The notes under the pieces: model-generated | Told to the model about the DNA's origin: nothing | Database searches by the model: none | The model's input: the letters and a program-made list of their open reading frames with translations, nothing else | In this document: one piece after another, positions 19,245 to 29,047 of the stretch | How the letters are laid out: every line of letters begins with the position of its first letter | Numbering within the stretch: position 1 is the first letter of the stretch | Assembly: GCA_023091665.1 (NCBI GenBank) | Contig: JALJCQ010000028.1 | Location: forward strand, 744,001 to 808,000 | DNA length: 64,000 nucleotides | Direction: 5' to 3' | Source of the DNA: Pythium myriotylum | Lineage: Eukaryota > Oomycota > Peronosporomycetes > Pythiales > Pythiaceae | Position numbers and translations under genes: made by a program

Positions 19245-19634
19245 TCAGGAACGAACACTCTTTGCGGACCGACTCTTCCAGTCGATCCGGGGTTCGTAGC
19301 ATTCGAACCACGGCAAACCGAAGATGCAATCGAACCTCTTGTCCATGTCGATTGCGAAAAGCACGTCTTCCTTCTCGGATCCACCGAGAACGTACTTCAT
19401 GTATACCGAACGCTTCGGTACTTCACGCGGCTTGTCATCGGCTAGCTGAATCGTCATCTTCTCTCCTTTATCTCGAGTCTTCATGCTCGGACACTCCTCC
19501 AGGCAACCAATGCGAACGAAGTTCTTCGTTGCTCGGCAATCTAACAAGGCTGTGATTGGCTCATCCATCCCGATCACTCTCACGCGAAGTGTGGCCATCT
19601 TGTTGGAGCCACTGCTGGTGTGTAATTTAAACAC
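19245..19634 (-). pseudogene. Retropepsin (gag-pol protease) fragment of a Ty3/gypsy-like element
   Basis: The frame shows MATLRVRVIG, the active-site region ALLDCRATKNFVR, and FDCIFGLPWFECYEPRIDW. The last matches the conserved ...I.G.PWL....P.IDW end of Ty3/gypsy proteases. The catalytic D-S/T-G triplet has become D-C-R, and the frame has no ATG start and breaks on both sides. Neighbouring sequence at 18997-19244 may be the next part of the same element but is too decayed to name. Confidence 0.7.
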
Positions 19635-20174
19635 GCCTCAGATTTGCTGGGGCTAAGGCGACGGTGCTCCACCATTGCACGCGCCACCTCACTCCGACCA
19701 GTTGGGTGCCCCGCACCTACTGATTCGACTCGTTTTTTGACGAGTCGTCCGTCAGCTGATGGAAGCGGACAACAGAGCGTCTTGAATAGTTGATGGAGGT
19801 TTGTACCATGTGTTGGTACTGAACTTGCGAGTGAGACGTTTCTTATTACGTCGATTTAGCTTAAGGCTCAATACACGGAAATGCGGTCGTTGTTTAACGA
19901 ACTCCTTATCACTGTCACGATCTGCAATGAAACCCTCCCGATAGAGGGCTTGCCTGTGGATGGGAGTGTGGTGAAAATTTTCAAGTCAAGTCGCAGTCTG
20001 AACCGTAGTCTGTACCGTGCTGGCCGACGCAGTTGAATTAAGTGGAAGACAACCAATGCCGAAACTCGCCCCCGTTTAATGATTGAATGAAAGAGAACAC
20101 AGAGAACTTCTACTTACTCGAGTCATCTCTAATTTTCGGTACGAACGTTACTGTGCATATCTTATAACTGCGAG
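19635..20174. other. No gene recognised
   Basis: Decayed sequence between the retropepsin relic and the Helitron helicase end. If the Helitron reaches its 3' terminus here, the CTRR end with its short hairpin should lie in this stretch; I could not fix it by eye. Confidence 0.4.
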
Positions 20175-21950
20175 TTAAGCACCCTCCATCGTGCGAGACA
20201 AGCTCCTTAGCCGTTCTTCTTCAGCAATAGCAGAAGCTGGAGGCTTGGCCCACTGTGCCAATTCTTGGGTGAACGACTTGAGGGTATCCCTTCGCACAAC
20301 GCGTGATACCATGAGATACGTTTGGTGCGGTTTGTTGACACACGCGACACTCGCCTTCCAGTCAATGATCGTCATTGATGACAGCGATTCTCCTTGAACT
20401 TTGTAGACAGTCACACCCAAAGCACAAACAAACGGAAACTGCTGTATCTTGATTGTCAGAGATCTAGTTTGCCCTGATGAGGGTGGTGTAAGCTTGATAT
20501 TGGCGCCTCGCTATCCAGAAAGAGCGGGAAGATGTAAGGGTCGATGCCTTCCTGGATAGGAGCTCGATTCGATCCGCGGTCTAGGCGAACGAGTGCATAG
20601 AGCGGTCGTTTGCTCGGGAGCAATACGTGAATGCCCGTGCGTCTGTCTTTTACTGGCGTGTATGTTGTTTGTGGTGGAAAGTGAAGCGAAATAAGCTCGC
20701 CCATCGTGCCATTTGCAACACCTTTCTTCGTACGTACGTTCTATGTCACCTGGATTGGCATACCGGGATGAGATCAAGGTATGGGGCCAGACGATTAAAC
20801 TTGCGGTCGGGTAAGCCGAATATCATCGATATATCAGCCTTGCTCAGGTTATCCAACGCGCCTTTGGAGTTAGCGATAACCCGAATAAGAAGCGACCGGC
20901 TGGGCAACATCTTCGCAGTAGAAGCGATGAAGTGTTCGTTCACTGCACTTCGAGTTTTGTTGTGCTGAGTTACGAAAACTGTGGTTGACGGAACGACTAG
21001 ATCATCGCGCAAGTCATGAACCACTCTTTCGTCGATTAGCTGGATAAACTCCGCGCCTATGAGCATCCTTCACCCCAAGCCGGGTCAGCTTGGAATCGAA
21101 CGGATTCTTGTTGAACGATGACTTAGTCAAATTGTCGCCACAGGTTGAAGCCCCCGAAGTCTACTAGCTCCGGTGCAGATTTATCACATGGATCGACGAA
21201 CAGTGGGTCAGCTCTAGCAGGAGGCAACTGGATAAAGTCACCGACGAGAAATACGTGCAACCCACCAAACGGAACATTGTCGACCTTCTTTGCCCTCCGG
21301 AAGAGTCGATCTAGACGCAAGAGGTTGAATTTCGACATCATCGAGACTTCGTCAACACGCACGCAGTCTACATCTTGTACAATGCTGTGGGAATCGACAC
21401 TTCGCAGGGCCATCCCAAAGCTTGAGAGCGTCCTTCTATTGAAAATACTAGGCGCTTTTCCTATCATCGCCGTCAGAATGATGGCCTGTGACCTGTGCCA
21501 AGAGAAGCATAATTGCCGAACAGCTTGGATCGCCCGACTCTTGCCTGTTCCGCTTTCACCACCCATAAACATGAGAAGTTGTTTGCTGGCTCGTTCACAT
21601 TCAGAAACCACCGTCGATTTTACTTCTGCAGGATCTTGTCTCCAGCGTTGAAGCATGCTTCGCGCTATTGTTGCGAAAGCGATGTGTTGGAGTTTGTGCA
21701 GCGTATAGGCCGCTAAGACGTCACGTATACTAGCGAACTCGCCAACAACGGCAGAGTCGTCCATGGAGCTTGAACCTGGCCACACCAAACCCGGAAGTTG
21801 GAGTAAGTCATCAATCAGTTCCGTCACTGTCGTGAGACGTCCCTGATCAAATTCGTGTTGATCCTCTTGATCGGTGCCTCCAAGAGTGAAGTCGGTGTCT
21901 GTGCGGTGGTCTGTGACCCGTTGCCTCAACCGGTCAGCTCCAAACGGCAT
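20175..21950 (-). pseudogene. PIF1-like helicase part of the Helitron, frameshifted
   Basis: The 21950-21123 frame (275 aa) contains Walker A GGESGTGKSRAIQAV, Walker B CVRVDEVSMM and motif III GLHVFLVGDFIQLPP, the SF1B PIF1/RecD set. Motif IV-like TTVFVTQHNKTRSAVNEHF is in a second frame (21066-20746). Motif V, GVTVYKVQGESLSSMTI, is in a third frame (20420-20175), next to the C-terminus. At least three frame changes separate them, so no full helicase can be made, although individual motifs remain intact. Confidence 0.85.
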
Positions 21951-22053
21951 TTCCGGGTACCCCGTAGGCGATAAGCGAGTCTAAGCTACTCCGAAGTCAG
22001 TACTGTCGACGTCGCTATCAATCCAGGAGTCACATGAACTTGATTGACTTGAA

Positions 22054-23400
22054 CTAGTCCTCATCAATATCGTACTCATCTAAGACCGGCTGGTCCTCTT
22101 TTTCTCGTTCAATATGGTAGTCATCCATGTTGCACATGATTGTCCGTACGAACTCCGATCCTGTCGGCTCCCACGTAACATACGTATCATACCAAGACGC
22201 ATTTTTTTGGCCTCCAGAATGTCTGTCTTTGTGCGGAATGGTTTGAATAGCACTAATGCCATCTGACCGAAGAGGTCGCGCTGAGATTGTGCCACATGCG
22301 TCTTCAAGCGAGGAGCCATGGGCCACTGATCACAGGCACAGCTTGTTCCCGTCGCATGGCAACGCATTGTGTCGAGAAGATTGGGTGCTCTTGCTTGAAT
22401 TTTCGGTCATCCGAAGTCGTGTTTGAACGTTTCCGACGGTAAAAGTGCGAGGGACGCTACAACGTATGCGGAATGAGTAGGATCCATCCGATGCTCGTTC
22501 AGGGAAGGTCGTGTCAACTCAATCAAACGATTGACTATATCGTTCCTAAACGAACCGTCTCCTGATCGCGTGAAGGTAAGGTACTCTGGAGCTTATCAGC
22601 CCGTTCGAGAAGCAAACTGTCCTCATCGTCACTTGCGAAAGCTTGAGCTTGACAAAGCCATGATTCTCGATCGTGAAGGGGGTTATTGGTATGCCGATAC
22701 GAAGCTCGCGCGCTCTAGCTCGACACGATTGCGGTGTTCTTCGCCACTGAGCTCACGCATGGGGGGAGGCCAGCTGCGCGGGGATGCTGCAGAAGCGCTT
22801 GACGTACGAGGTGTTGGGAGCTGCTCTTGCTCATGCAAGAGTTGCATTGTACCAAGCATGGTTCTAGAAGGCTGCTGGGGTCTCTGCGTCTTGTTTGGCG
22901 TCGGGGAGAGGCTGGGATGGGTAAAGAGCGAAGTAGACCCGAAACGCCACGACTTGAACTCGGAAGCTTGCTGGAATTGCAAGGTAGACCTGTGGTGACG
23001 ATGCTATCAATGAGCCTGGTTGGGTTCTCGAGGTATTCGTGGCCGTCAGTAGCCAGCGTGATATTGAAATCTTTTGAGTTGGTAGAAGTTCCAATCAGCC
23101 AGATGAGGAAGTGGATGCAAAGCGTCCCTCGTCCTTGTGCTTCCACCATGCCAAAGTACGCCTTTGTCTGCCCGAACAATCCTGAACGAACGCCTTTGTT
23201 GGTTTTGGGGTCAATGCTGAGCGCATGCCGGATGAATGCATTCACTGTTCGCATGAACAGGCGCGCGGAAGCAGAGTCATCTCCCATGGCAGCATTTTTC
23301 ATCTCGGGGAATTCGTGCTTCAAGCCAGTCGTAGAAATCGACACAGAGTATTCCAGTATAATGAGCCAGGCCGATTGAGTACGATAAATTTCTAAGCTTA
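22054..23400 (-). pseudogene. Helitron Rep region, degraded
   Basis: The best block reads RLFMRTVNAFIRHALSIDP then GLFGQTKAYFGMVEAQGRG followed by TLCIHFLIWL, the Helitron-like N domain and HUH region. The HUH motif normally reads H-x-H after GRGTL; here the first His is Cys (C-I-H), which would damage metal binding. About 22,370-22,700 is unreadable, and the last Helitron-like block (22,367-22,054) is split between two frames. Confidence 0.75.
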
Positions 23401-23406
23401 CTGTTA

Positions 23407-24884
23407 GTGGTCCGTGCACAGCCAGCAGGAACCAAGTACCTTGTCAGCAGCGTGTTAACTATGCAGTGGCATTTAATAGCTCGCATTGACGACATGATGA
23501 AACTCAGATTCGCCGACTTTTCAACGAACATCGATCAACTCTCATTTGTCAAATGCGCTGGTCAAAAAATATTATGTAGGAACGCGACGCACCAGAACAA
23601 ATCGTTTTTGGCAGTGGGGATCCGCGTGCCCTTTATTGAATCTTGCCATTTATATCGAATCTACCCCGACCGTGACGAATTCTGAGTTTTTATTTGGGGA
23701 ACCACAAGACGGGGATCGCGTCGTACGGCGTGGACTGCACGCTGCCTTCGAAAGTGATCAATTCAGCAAACTAAAGAGCGGTAATATGGGAACGCACAGT
23801 CTGCGCAAAGGATCTGCAACTTATTGTGCTCGTAGTGGTCTCAGCAAAGACTACGTCAATCGACGAGGCAGGTGGAGGACGCGCAAATCGGTTGTTGACA
23901 CCTATATCGACAATACCCAGCCCTACCCTGATGCATGCGCTGCCGTTGCACTCGTTGGCCCACAAGGCCCGTGCCGTTATACAAAAAAACCGGAATCGGC
24001 TCGCGTTACACCCAATTTTCTTGTGAACGAGTGTGGCGCCAGTGGCAAATCACGTGTTTGGTAGTGGAATTGCTGAGACACTCGGCTGTGCTCTGCTATG
24101 GGATGCACTTGAGCCACATCACAAATATCCTTATGAATTGCTCCCAGAGGAGCTTCGGGCCCGTGTTGTCCAAGCGTATAATCACATCAGTGCAGACCTA
24201 TCATCCAATCCAGTTATTCGGGAATTTTTTCATGTCGTTGGGGACGGTTCTCAGCTACAGCTTGTTCACATTGGTGACCAGCACGAACTAGCTGTAGCTG
24301 TTGGTGATTCGTCCGTGCCTTCAGCCGAGTATACTCGACGCCAGTTTGCTGCAGTGCACTCTGAGATATTCAGTCTAAAGCGAAACATGACAGAAATCAC
24401 GAGTGAGCTACAACGCATGCGTCACGACATGCAACAGAACCAGGATAAAGTGCTTTCAATCCTTCGTCGGCTAGCTATGAGTCCTGCGTACTCTGCCACG
24501 GCACGAGGAGCACGAACAACTGGAAGCAACATGAACAATACTGAGAATGATCAAACCCACCGAAATGCAAGTTCACCGATGCCGAAACCCTCAAAACGAC
24601 CCAAAGATCTCTTTGGTCTGTGGCTTGAGTACGAGTTTGGCTTTGGAGGACAGAAGCCAGCAAAGGATTTCACAGCAGTAGAACGCGGCGCAAACAAAGT
24701 TGCGTTTTCGAGAAGGAAAGTATTCTGGGACGTGGTAGCAGCTCACGTTCGGGCAGGTTACACGAGTGACGTCGCTATTGACAAGGTCTACGCTGTGTAT
24801 GGCCGTCAGGCGGCGGTCACTACTATTCTAGACCTTATGCGAGTCCATCGAAAGCACGGGGGTCACCCAGCACTTCATGTTTGA
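23407..24884 (+). pseudogene. Crypton (tyrosine recombinase transposon), frameshifted, 5' end missing
   Basis: Plus-strand frames in order: MQWHLIARIDDMMKLRFADF, with the first catalytic Arg of the tyrosine recombinase; MRWSKNIM, a stop, then ERDAPEQIVFGSGDP; CPLLNLAIYIE; then GTHSLRKGSATYC and KDYVNRRGRW with VVDTYID, giving the H-x-x-R box and probable catalytic Tyr. The last frame (24033-24884) carries a coiled coil (EIFSLKRNMTEITSELQRM) and a C-terminal GCR1_C-like DNA-binding domain (LFGLWLEYEFGFGG...). Three frame changes and one stop divide it. The N-terminal ~150 residues expected in Cryptons are absent. The sequence is typical of oomycete Cryptons. Confidence 0.8.
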
Positions 24885-24976
24885 ACTCACAGTCAACCGT
24901 TCACATACTCAGATCCGTTTATTTTAGCCAATCATGAGCAGTTTCACTCACAGTTTCGATTTGAGCCCACACGCTG

Positions 24977-26270
24977 GCAGTACAGATGCTTTCTACGGGT
25001 GGCTATGATCGGCAGGGCAATCAAGATCCACCCGAGTCAGAAATGGCGTCCCGTCGACATTATAGTAGAAAAGGAACGAAAAACAGCCCTCATACTGACC
25101 ACCAGGATTAGCTTCAACATCGTGTAGAATAAGATCAGGATGACAGCAGCGTCGATCGCGTTCCTTGCGGGGGAGAAACATGCGCTCACCACACAGGGAG
25201 ACCAGACGGCCGTTTGATTACCCTCTGGTACCACGAGCCACAAACGATCCAGCGTCTGGTCGGACACACACAGAAGGTTGTCCTCTACCTTGTAGATGAT
25301 ATCTGCGGTGTCGACAGGGGACCCAATCGACCCAATCGACCCAATCGACCCAATCGACCCAATCGACCCAATCGACCCAATCGACCCAATCGACGACATC
25401 CCAACGCCCAACGATCCACCTACAGCGCGAAGAGCGGTGCAGGACGGTACAGAACGGTGGAGGACTAGGCGAATGTGGAAATTGCGTCCTTCGTTCATCC
25501 GGGAACTCGGGTTGAAAAGTTTTACACGGCACGGTGTCAGTGTGTTGACGGGAAATGTGTTCGCCTTTCCCGCGTCTCTGTTATCTTGCCAGACTAGAGT
25601 CCATCGCCCGAGCGTAAACGGGCTGCCCATGCGGAAGCTTCTCCTCTCTAGGGTTATCGGTGCCTGTCCCCGAGATTTGACTATAAAAAATGGAGAAGAA
25701 GGAGCAGAAAAGAAAAGAACGCATGAATGAAACCAAAACCAAAACCAAAAACAAACAAACAAACAAAAAACAGTGCTAGGAACCATAGAACCGCCCCACC
25801 GACTTGCAACACGCGCGACACCCTCAAAGCAAGCAGGTAGATAGGGGACTTGAGCTACACATTCACGACGTTGGAGCGCTATACAAAGTCCAAGGCGCAC
25901 CCATTCCAGCTCCCATGAGACAACGGACGGGCGAGCAGAGAAGACGTGAGGAGTGCAGGTAAGACTGCGCAACCTGTCTCTCAGACGTTTCATTTCGTGT
26001 TCATGAGATCGACACAGAGCGCGAGTCGCGACAATGACACTGCATCAACGCCAACGAAGCCAAGAACAGCGGCAATTTTACATGTGATGAGTCAATCGTC
26101 GTCCACCTCCCTACACGCTTAACGCAAGGATCTATGTTACAGCCGGTGTAGTCTGTGAGGTGAGCGGTCGGACCACTAGCAGGTGTTGAGAGAAGACTCT
26201 CGACAGAGTAGTCTCCGTTTTGTGGCCTCGGTACACAAACCCAACACAACCTTAACCCTAACCACCATCC
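24977..26270 (-). repeat. Inverted, tRNA-less partial copy of the 2-kb array unit
   Basis: Reverse complement of the unit found to the right, running from the CAGATGC region to the sequence upstream of the tRNA. Two deletions relative to the unit are visible: 11 bases near 24988, between CAGATG direct repeats, and a larger one at 26232/26233 that removes the tRNA gene and ACAGAC tract. At 26270/26271 orientation flips to plus with only a few bases of shared sequence. It has eight 9-bp minisatellite copies and private substitutions (for example AAGTCCCC for AAGCCCCC near 25848), so it is older than, or isolated from, the main array. Confidence 0.95.
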
Positions 26271-26757
26271 GACCAGACGCTGGATCGTTTGTGGCTCGTG
26301 GTACCAGAGGGTAATCAAACGGCCGTCTGGTCTCCCTGTGTGGTGAGCGCATGTTTCTCCCCCGCAAGGAACGCGATCGACGCTGCTGTCGTCCTGATCT
26401 TATTCTACACGATGTTGAAGCTAATCCTGGTGGTCAGTATGAGGGCTGTTTTTCGTTCCTTTTCTACTATAATGTCGACGGGACGCCATTTCTGACTCGG
26501 GTGGATCTTGATTGCCCTGCCGATCATAGCCACCCGTAGAAAGCATCTGCACTGCATCTGTACTGCAGAATCAGAATCCAAGACGTCGCCTGTTCCACCA
26601 CACCTCTCTTACTGCATGCCTCTCTGCAGCCTTGGCGCCGTGCCATGCCGGTCGAAAACGCAGGCTGTGTGGCAAAACGGAAGGCTCTGTTTTCATTCCT
26701 GGCGCACGATTCGATTTGATAGGGTGCGTGTGTGAGCGCGCGCGGAGGAGAGAGAGA

Positions 26758-26766
<9 letters not shown>

Positions 26767-26811
<45 letters not shown>

Positions 26812-26838
26812 GGGGGGGGAGAGAGAGAGGGAGAGAGA
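26767..26838 (+). repeat. GA tract with 19-G run (representative of each unit)
   Basis: Polypurine tract 75 bases upstream of the first tRNA. The G run is 26801-26819. In later units the G run is 0, 0, 0, 0, 0, 13, 18, 12, 14, 15, 15, 15, 13, 13, 0, 0, 0 and 5 bases before tRNAs 2 to 19. Mirror-symmetric purine DNA of this kind can form triplex or G-quadruplex structures. Confidence 0.9.
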
Positions 26839-26912
26839 TGGAAGGGTCGAAGGATGGATGGCGGTTAGGGTTAAGGTTGTGTTGGGTTTGTGTTGCAGGG
26901 CGAATCTTTTGT

Positions 26913-26996
26913 GGTATCTTGCCCGAGTGGTCTAAGGGGGCGGACTTAAGATCCGCTAGACGTTCGTCTGCGTGGGTTCAAACCCCACAGGTACCA
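26913..26996 (+). tRNA. tRNA-Leu(UAA), array copy 1
   Basis: 84-nt class II tRNA reading UUA. Acceptor GGTATCT pairs with AGGTACC (one T-G wobble), discriminator A. The A box is in the D arm (GCCCGAGTGGTCTAAGG), with anticodon stem GCGGA/TCCGC and loop CTTAAGA giving anticodon TAA. The long variable arm is AGACG-TT-CGTCT, and the T arm GTGGG-TTCAAAC-CCCAC contains the B box. No intron and no encoded CCA beyond the acceptor end. All structural pairs are intact. Preceded by a 19-G run. Confidence 0.97.
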
Positions 26997-27100
26997 TGTT
27001 ATGCGCCAGAGAGAGGCCTCAACCTCTCTGCTCGCTCTCGTGGATGCATGTGTTTCTTGTCCCCCCTGGCCCGCGCTACCACCAGAGGCCCTTTATGCTC

Positions 27101-27129
27101 TTTTATGCTACACTCTTTTAGACTCTTTT
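27101..27129 (+). terminator. Triple T-run, first possible Pol III terminator after tRNA (representative)
   Basis: TTTT occurs at 27101, 27116 and 27126, each in a CTTTTA context, and these are the first T4 runs after the tRNA end at 26996. A 7-bp hairpin AGAGAGG/CCTCTCT lies at 27010-27029. The same arrangement is in every unit. Confidence 0.5.
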
Positions 27130-27179
27130 ACGCTTCTTTACCATCTTCGATGCATCCGTTACCCCTCGCCTTCACCCCC

Positions 27180-27245
27180 ACAGACACAGACACAGACACA
27201 GACGCAGACACAGACACAGACACAGACACAGACACAGACACAGAC
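27180..27245 (+). repeat. ACAGAC hexanucleotide tract (representative)
   Basis: Eleven 6-bp copies with one ACAGAC-to-GCAGAC change at the same place in all units. Other units have 10-12 copies; the unit at 49,680 also carries a private CAGGCA variant. Confidence 0.92.
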
Positions 27246-27605
27246 TCCGGTAGCGCACTCCGACATGCCTCCGCCATGGTTGTCTTTGTCTTCCACTCAG
27301 TGCACAGCCGTTCCGCCACCCTTCACTGTGTCTTGCACAACGAGCCTGTTGACAATCAATACGAAAACCGAGGCCACAAAACGGAGACTACTCTGTCGAG
27401 AGTCTTCTCTCAACACCTGCTAGTGGTCCGACCGCTCACCTCACAGACTACACCGGCTGTAACATAGATCCTTGCGTTAAGCGTGTAGGGAGGTGGACGA
27501 CGATTGACTCATCACATGTAAAATTGCCGCTGTTCTTGGCTTCGTTGGCGTTGATGCAGTGTCATTGTCGCGACTCGCGCTCTGTGTCGATCTCATGAAC
27601 ACGAA

Positions 27606-28580
27606 ATGAAACGTCTGAGAGACAGGTTACGCAGTCTTACCTGCACTCCTCACGTCTTCTCTGCTCGCCCGTCCGTTGTCTCATGGGAGCTGGAATGGGT
27701 GCGCCTTGGACTTTGTATAGCGCTCCAACGTCGTGAATGTGTAGCTCAAGCCCCCTATCTACCTGCTTGCTTTGAGGGTGTCGCGCGTGTTGCAAGTCGG
27801 TGGGGCGGTTCTATGGTTCCTAGCACTGTTTTTTGTTTGTTTGTTTGTTTTTGGTTTTGGTTTTGGTTTCATTCATGCGTTCTTTTCTTTTCTGCTCCTT
27901 CTTCTCCATTTTTTATAGTCAAATCTCGGGGACAGGCACCGATAACCCTAGAGAGGAGAAGCTTCCGCATGGGCAGCCCGTTTACGCTCGGGCGATGGAC
28001 TCTAGTCTGGCAAGATAACAGAGACGCGGGAAAGGCGAACACATTTCCCGTCAACACACTGACACCGTGCCGTGTAAAACTTTTCAACCCGAGTTCCCGG
28101 ATGAACGAAGGACGCAATTTCCACATTCGCCTAGTCCTCCACCGTTCTGTACCGTCCTGCACCGCTCTTCGCGCTGTAGGTGGATCGTTGGGCGTTGGGA
28201 TGTCGTCGATTGGGTCGATTGGGTCGATTGGGTCGATTGGGTCGATTGGGTCGATTGGGTCGATTGGGTCGATTGGGTCGATTGGGTCGATTGGGTCCCC
28301 TGTCGACACCGCAGATATCATCTACAAGGTAGAGGACAACCTTCTGTGTGTGTCCGACCAGACGCTGGATCGTTTGTGGCTCGTGGTACCAGAGGGTAAT
28401 CAAACGGCCGTCTGGTCTCCCTGTGTGGTGAGCGCATGTTTCTCCCCCGCAAGGAACGCGATCGACGCTGCTGTCATCCTGATCTTATTCTACACGATGT
28501 TGAAGCTAATCCTGGTGGTCAGTATGAGGGCTGTTTTTCGTTCCTTTTCTACTATAATGTCGACGGGACGCCATTTCTGA
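27606..28580 (+). other. Repeated ORF of the array unit (309-324 codons), coding status doubtful
   Basis: An ATG-initiated frame spanning the minisatellite, repeated in every unit at 27606, 29657, 31706, 33743, 35778, 37830, 39882, 41933, 43994, 46027, 48076, 50110, 52143, 54185, 56249, 58286, 60321 and 62373. It starts MKRLRDRLRSL, has a hydrophobic segment made by TTTG/TTTTGG repeats, an IGS tripeptide run from the minisatellite, then DTADIIYKVEDNLLCVSDQT, which looks like real protein. I recognise no domain. Opposite-strand and other-frame ORFs of 84-150 codons overlap it, the composition of the first half is poor, and frame preservation is automatic because the minisatellite is 9 bp. Either a non-coding repeat or the corpse of a gene. 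Confidence 0.25.
28206..28295 (+). repeat. 9-bp minisatellite TCGATTGGG, 10 copies (representative)
   Basis: Perfect tandem copies. Numbers in the 18 successive plus-strand units are 10, 10, 8, 8, 9, 7, 5, 9, 5, 5, 5, 5, 6, 8, 8, 8, 9 and 8. Copies look identical to one another within and between units, so turnover is fast. Confidence 0.95.
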
Positions 28581-28842
28581 CTCGGGTGGATCTTGATTGC
28601 CCTGCCGATCATAGCCACCCGTAGAAAGCATCTGCACTGCATCTGTACTGCAGAATCAGAATCCAAGACGTCGCCTGTTCCACCACACCTCTCTTACTGC
28701 ATGCCTCTCTGCAGCCTTGGCGCCGTGCCATGCCGGTCGAAAACGCAGGCTGTGTGGCAAAACGGAAGGCTCTGTTTTCATTCCTGGCGCACGATTCGAT
28801 TTGATAGGGTGCGTGTGTGAGCGCGCGCGGAGGAGAGAGAGA

Positions 28843-28890
<48 letters not shown>

Positions 28891-28963
28891 GGAAGGGTCG
28901 AAGGATGGATGGCGGTTAGGGTTAAGGTTGTGTTGGGTTTGTGTTGCAGGGCGAATCTTTTGT

Positions 28964-29047
28964 GGTATCTTGCCCGAGTGGTCTAAGGGGGCGGACTTAA
29001 GATCCGCTAGACGTTCGTCTGCGTGGGTTCAAACCCCACAGGTACCA
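28964..29047 (+). tRNA. tRNA-Leu(UAA), array copy 2
   Basis: Identical to copy 1. 2051 bases after it; upstream GA tract has no G run; upstream unit carries CCATGCCGG and CAAAACGG. Confidence 0.96.

Larger units (their letters stand above)
20175..23400 (-). mobile_element. Degenerate Helitron (Rep + PIF1-like helicase)
   Basis: Rolling-circle transposon remnant on the minus strand. In order it shows Rep-type Helitron-like N domain pieces (23400-22720), the connecting region RDLFGQMALVLFKPFRT with TWEPTGSEFVRTIMCNMDDY (22330-22080), and a PIF1-family helicase (21950-20175). Frameshifts and stops divide it into at least five frames. Termini were not identified. The Crypton at 23407-24884 abuts its N-terminal end and may have inserted into it. 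Confidence 0.8.

Noticed and set aside
22531..23378. Plus-strand ORFs over the Helitron Rep
   Set aside because: They are antisense to recognisable Helitron motifs.
26757..27467. 236-codon ORF through the tRNA gene in each unit
   Set aside because: It reads the GA tract (RERERE), the tRNA and the ACAGAC tract (TDTDTD); it is a by-product of low-complexity sequence.
27600..27660. U1 snRNA-like 5' end (CTTACCTG) in the unit
   Set aside because: Only eight bases match; no Sm site or stem structure of U1 follows.
28206..28295. CRISPR-like array
   Set aside because: The 9-bp copies are directly adjacent with no spacers, and the organism is a eukaryote; this is a minisatellite.
27869..28321. Minus-strand ORFs with DPI or PNR repeats in each unit
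   Set aside because: They are translations of the 9-bp minisatellite in other frames, with no independent coding sign.
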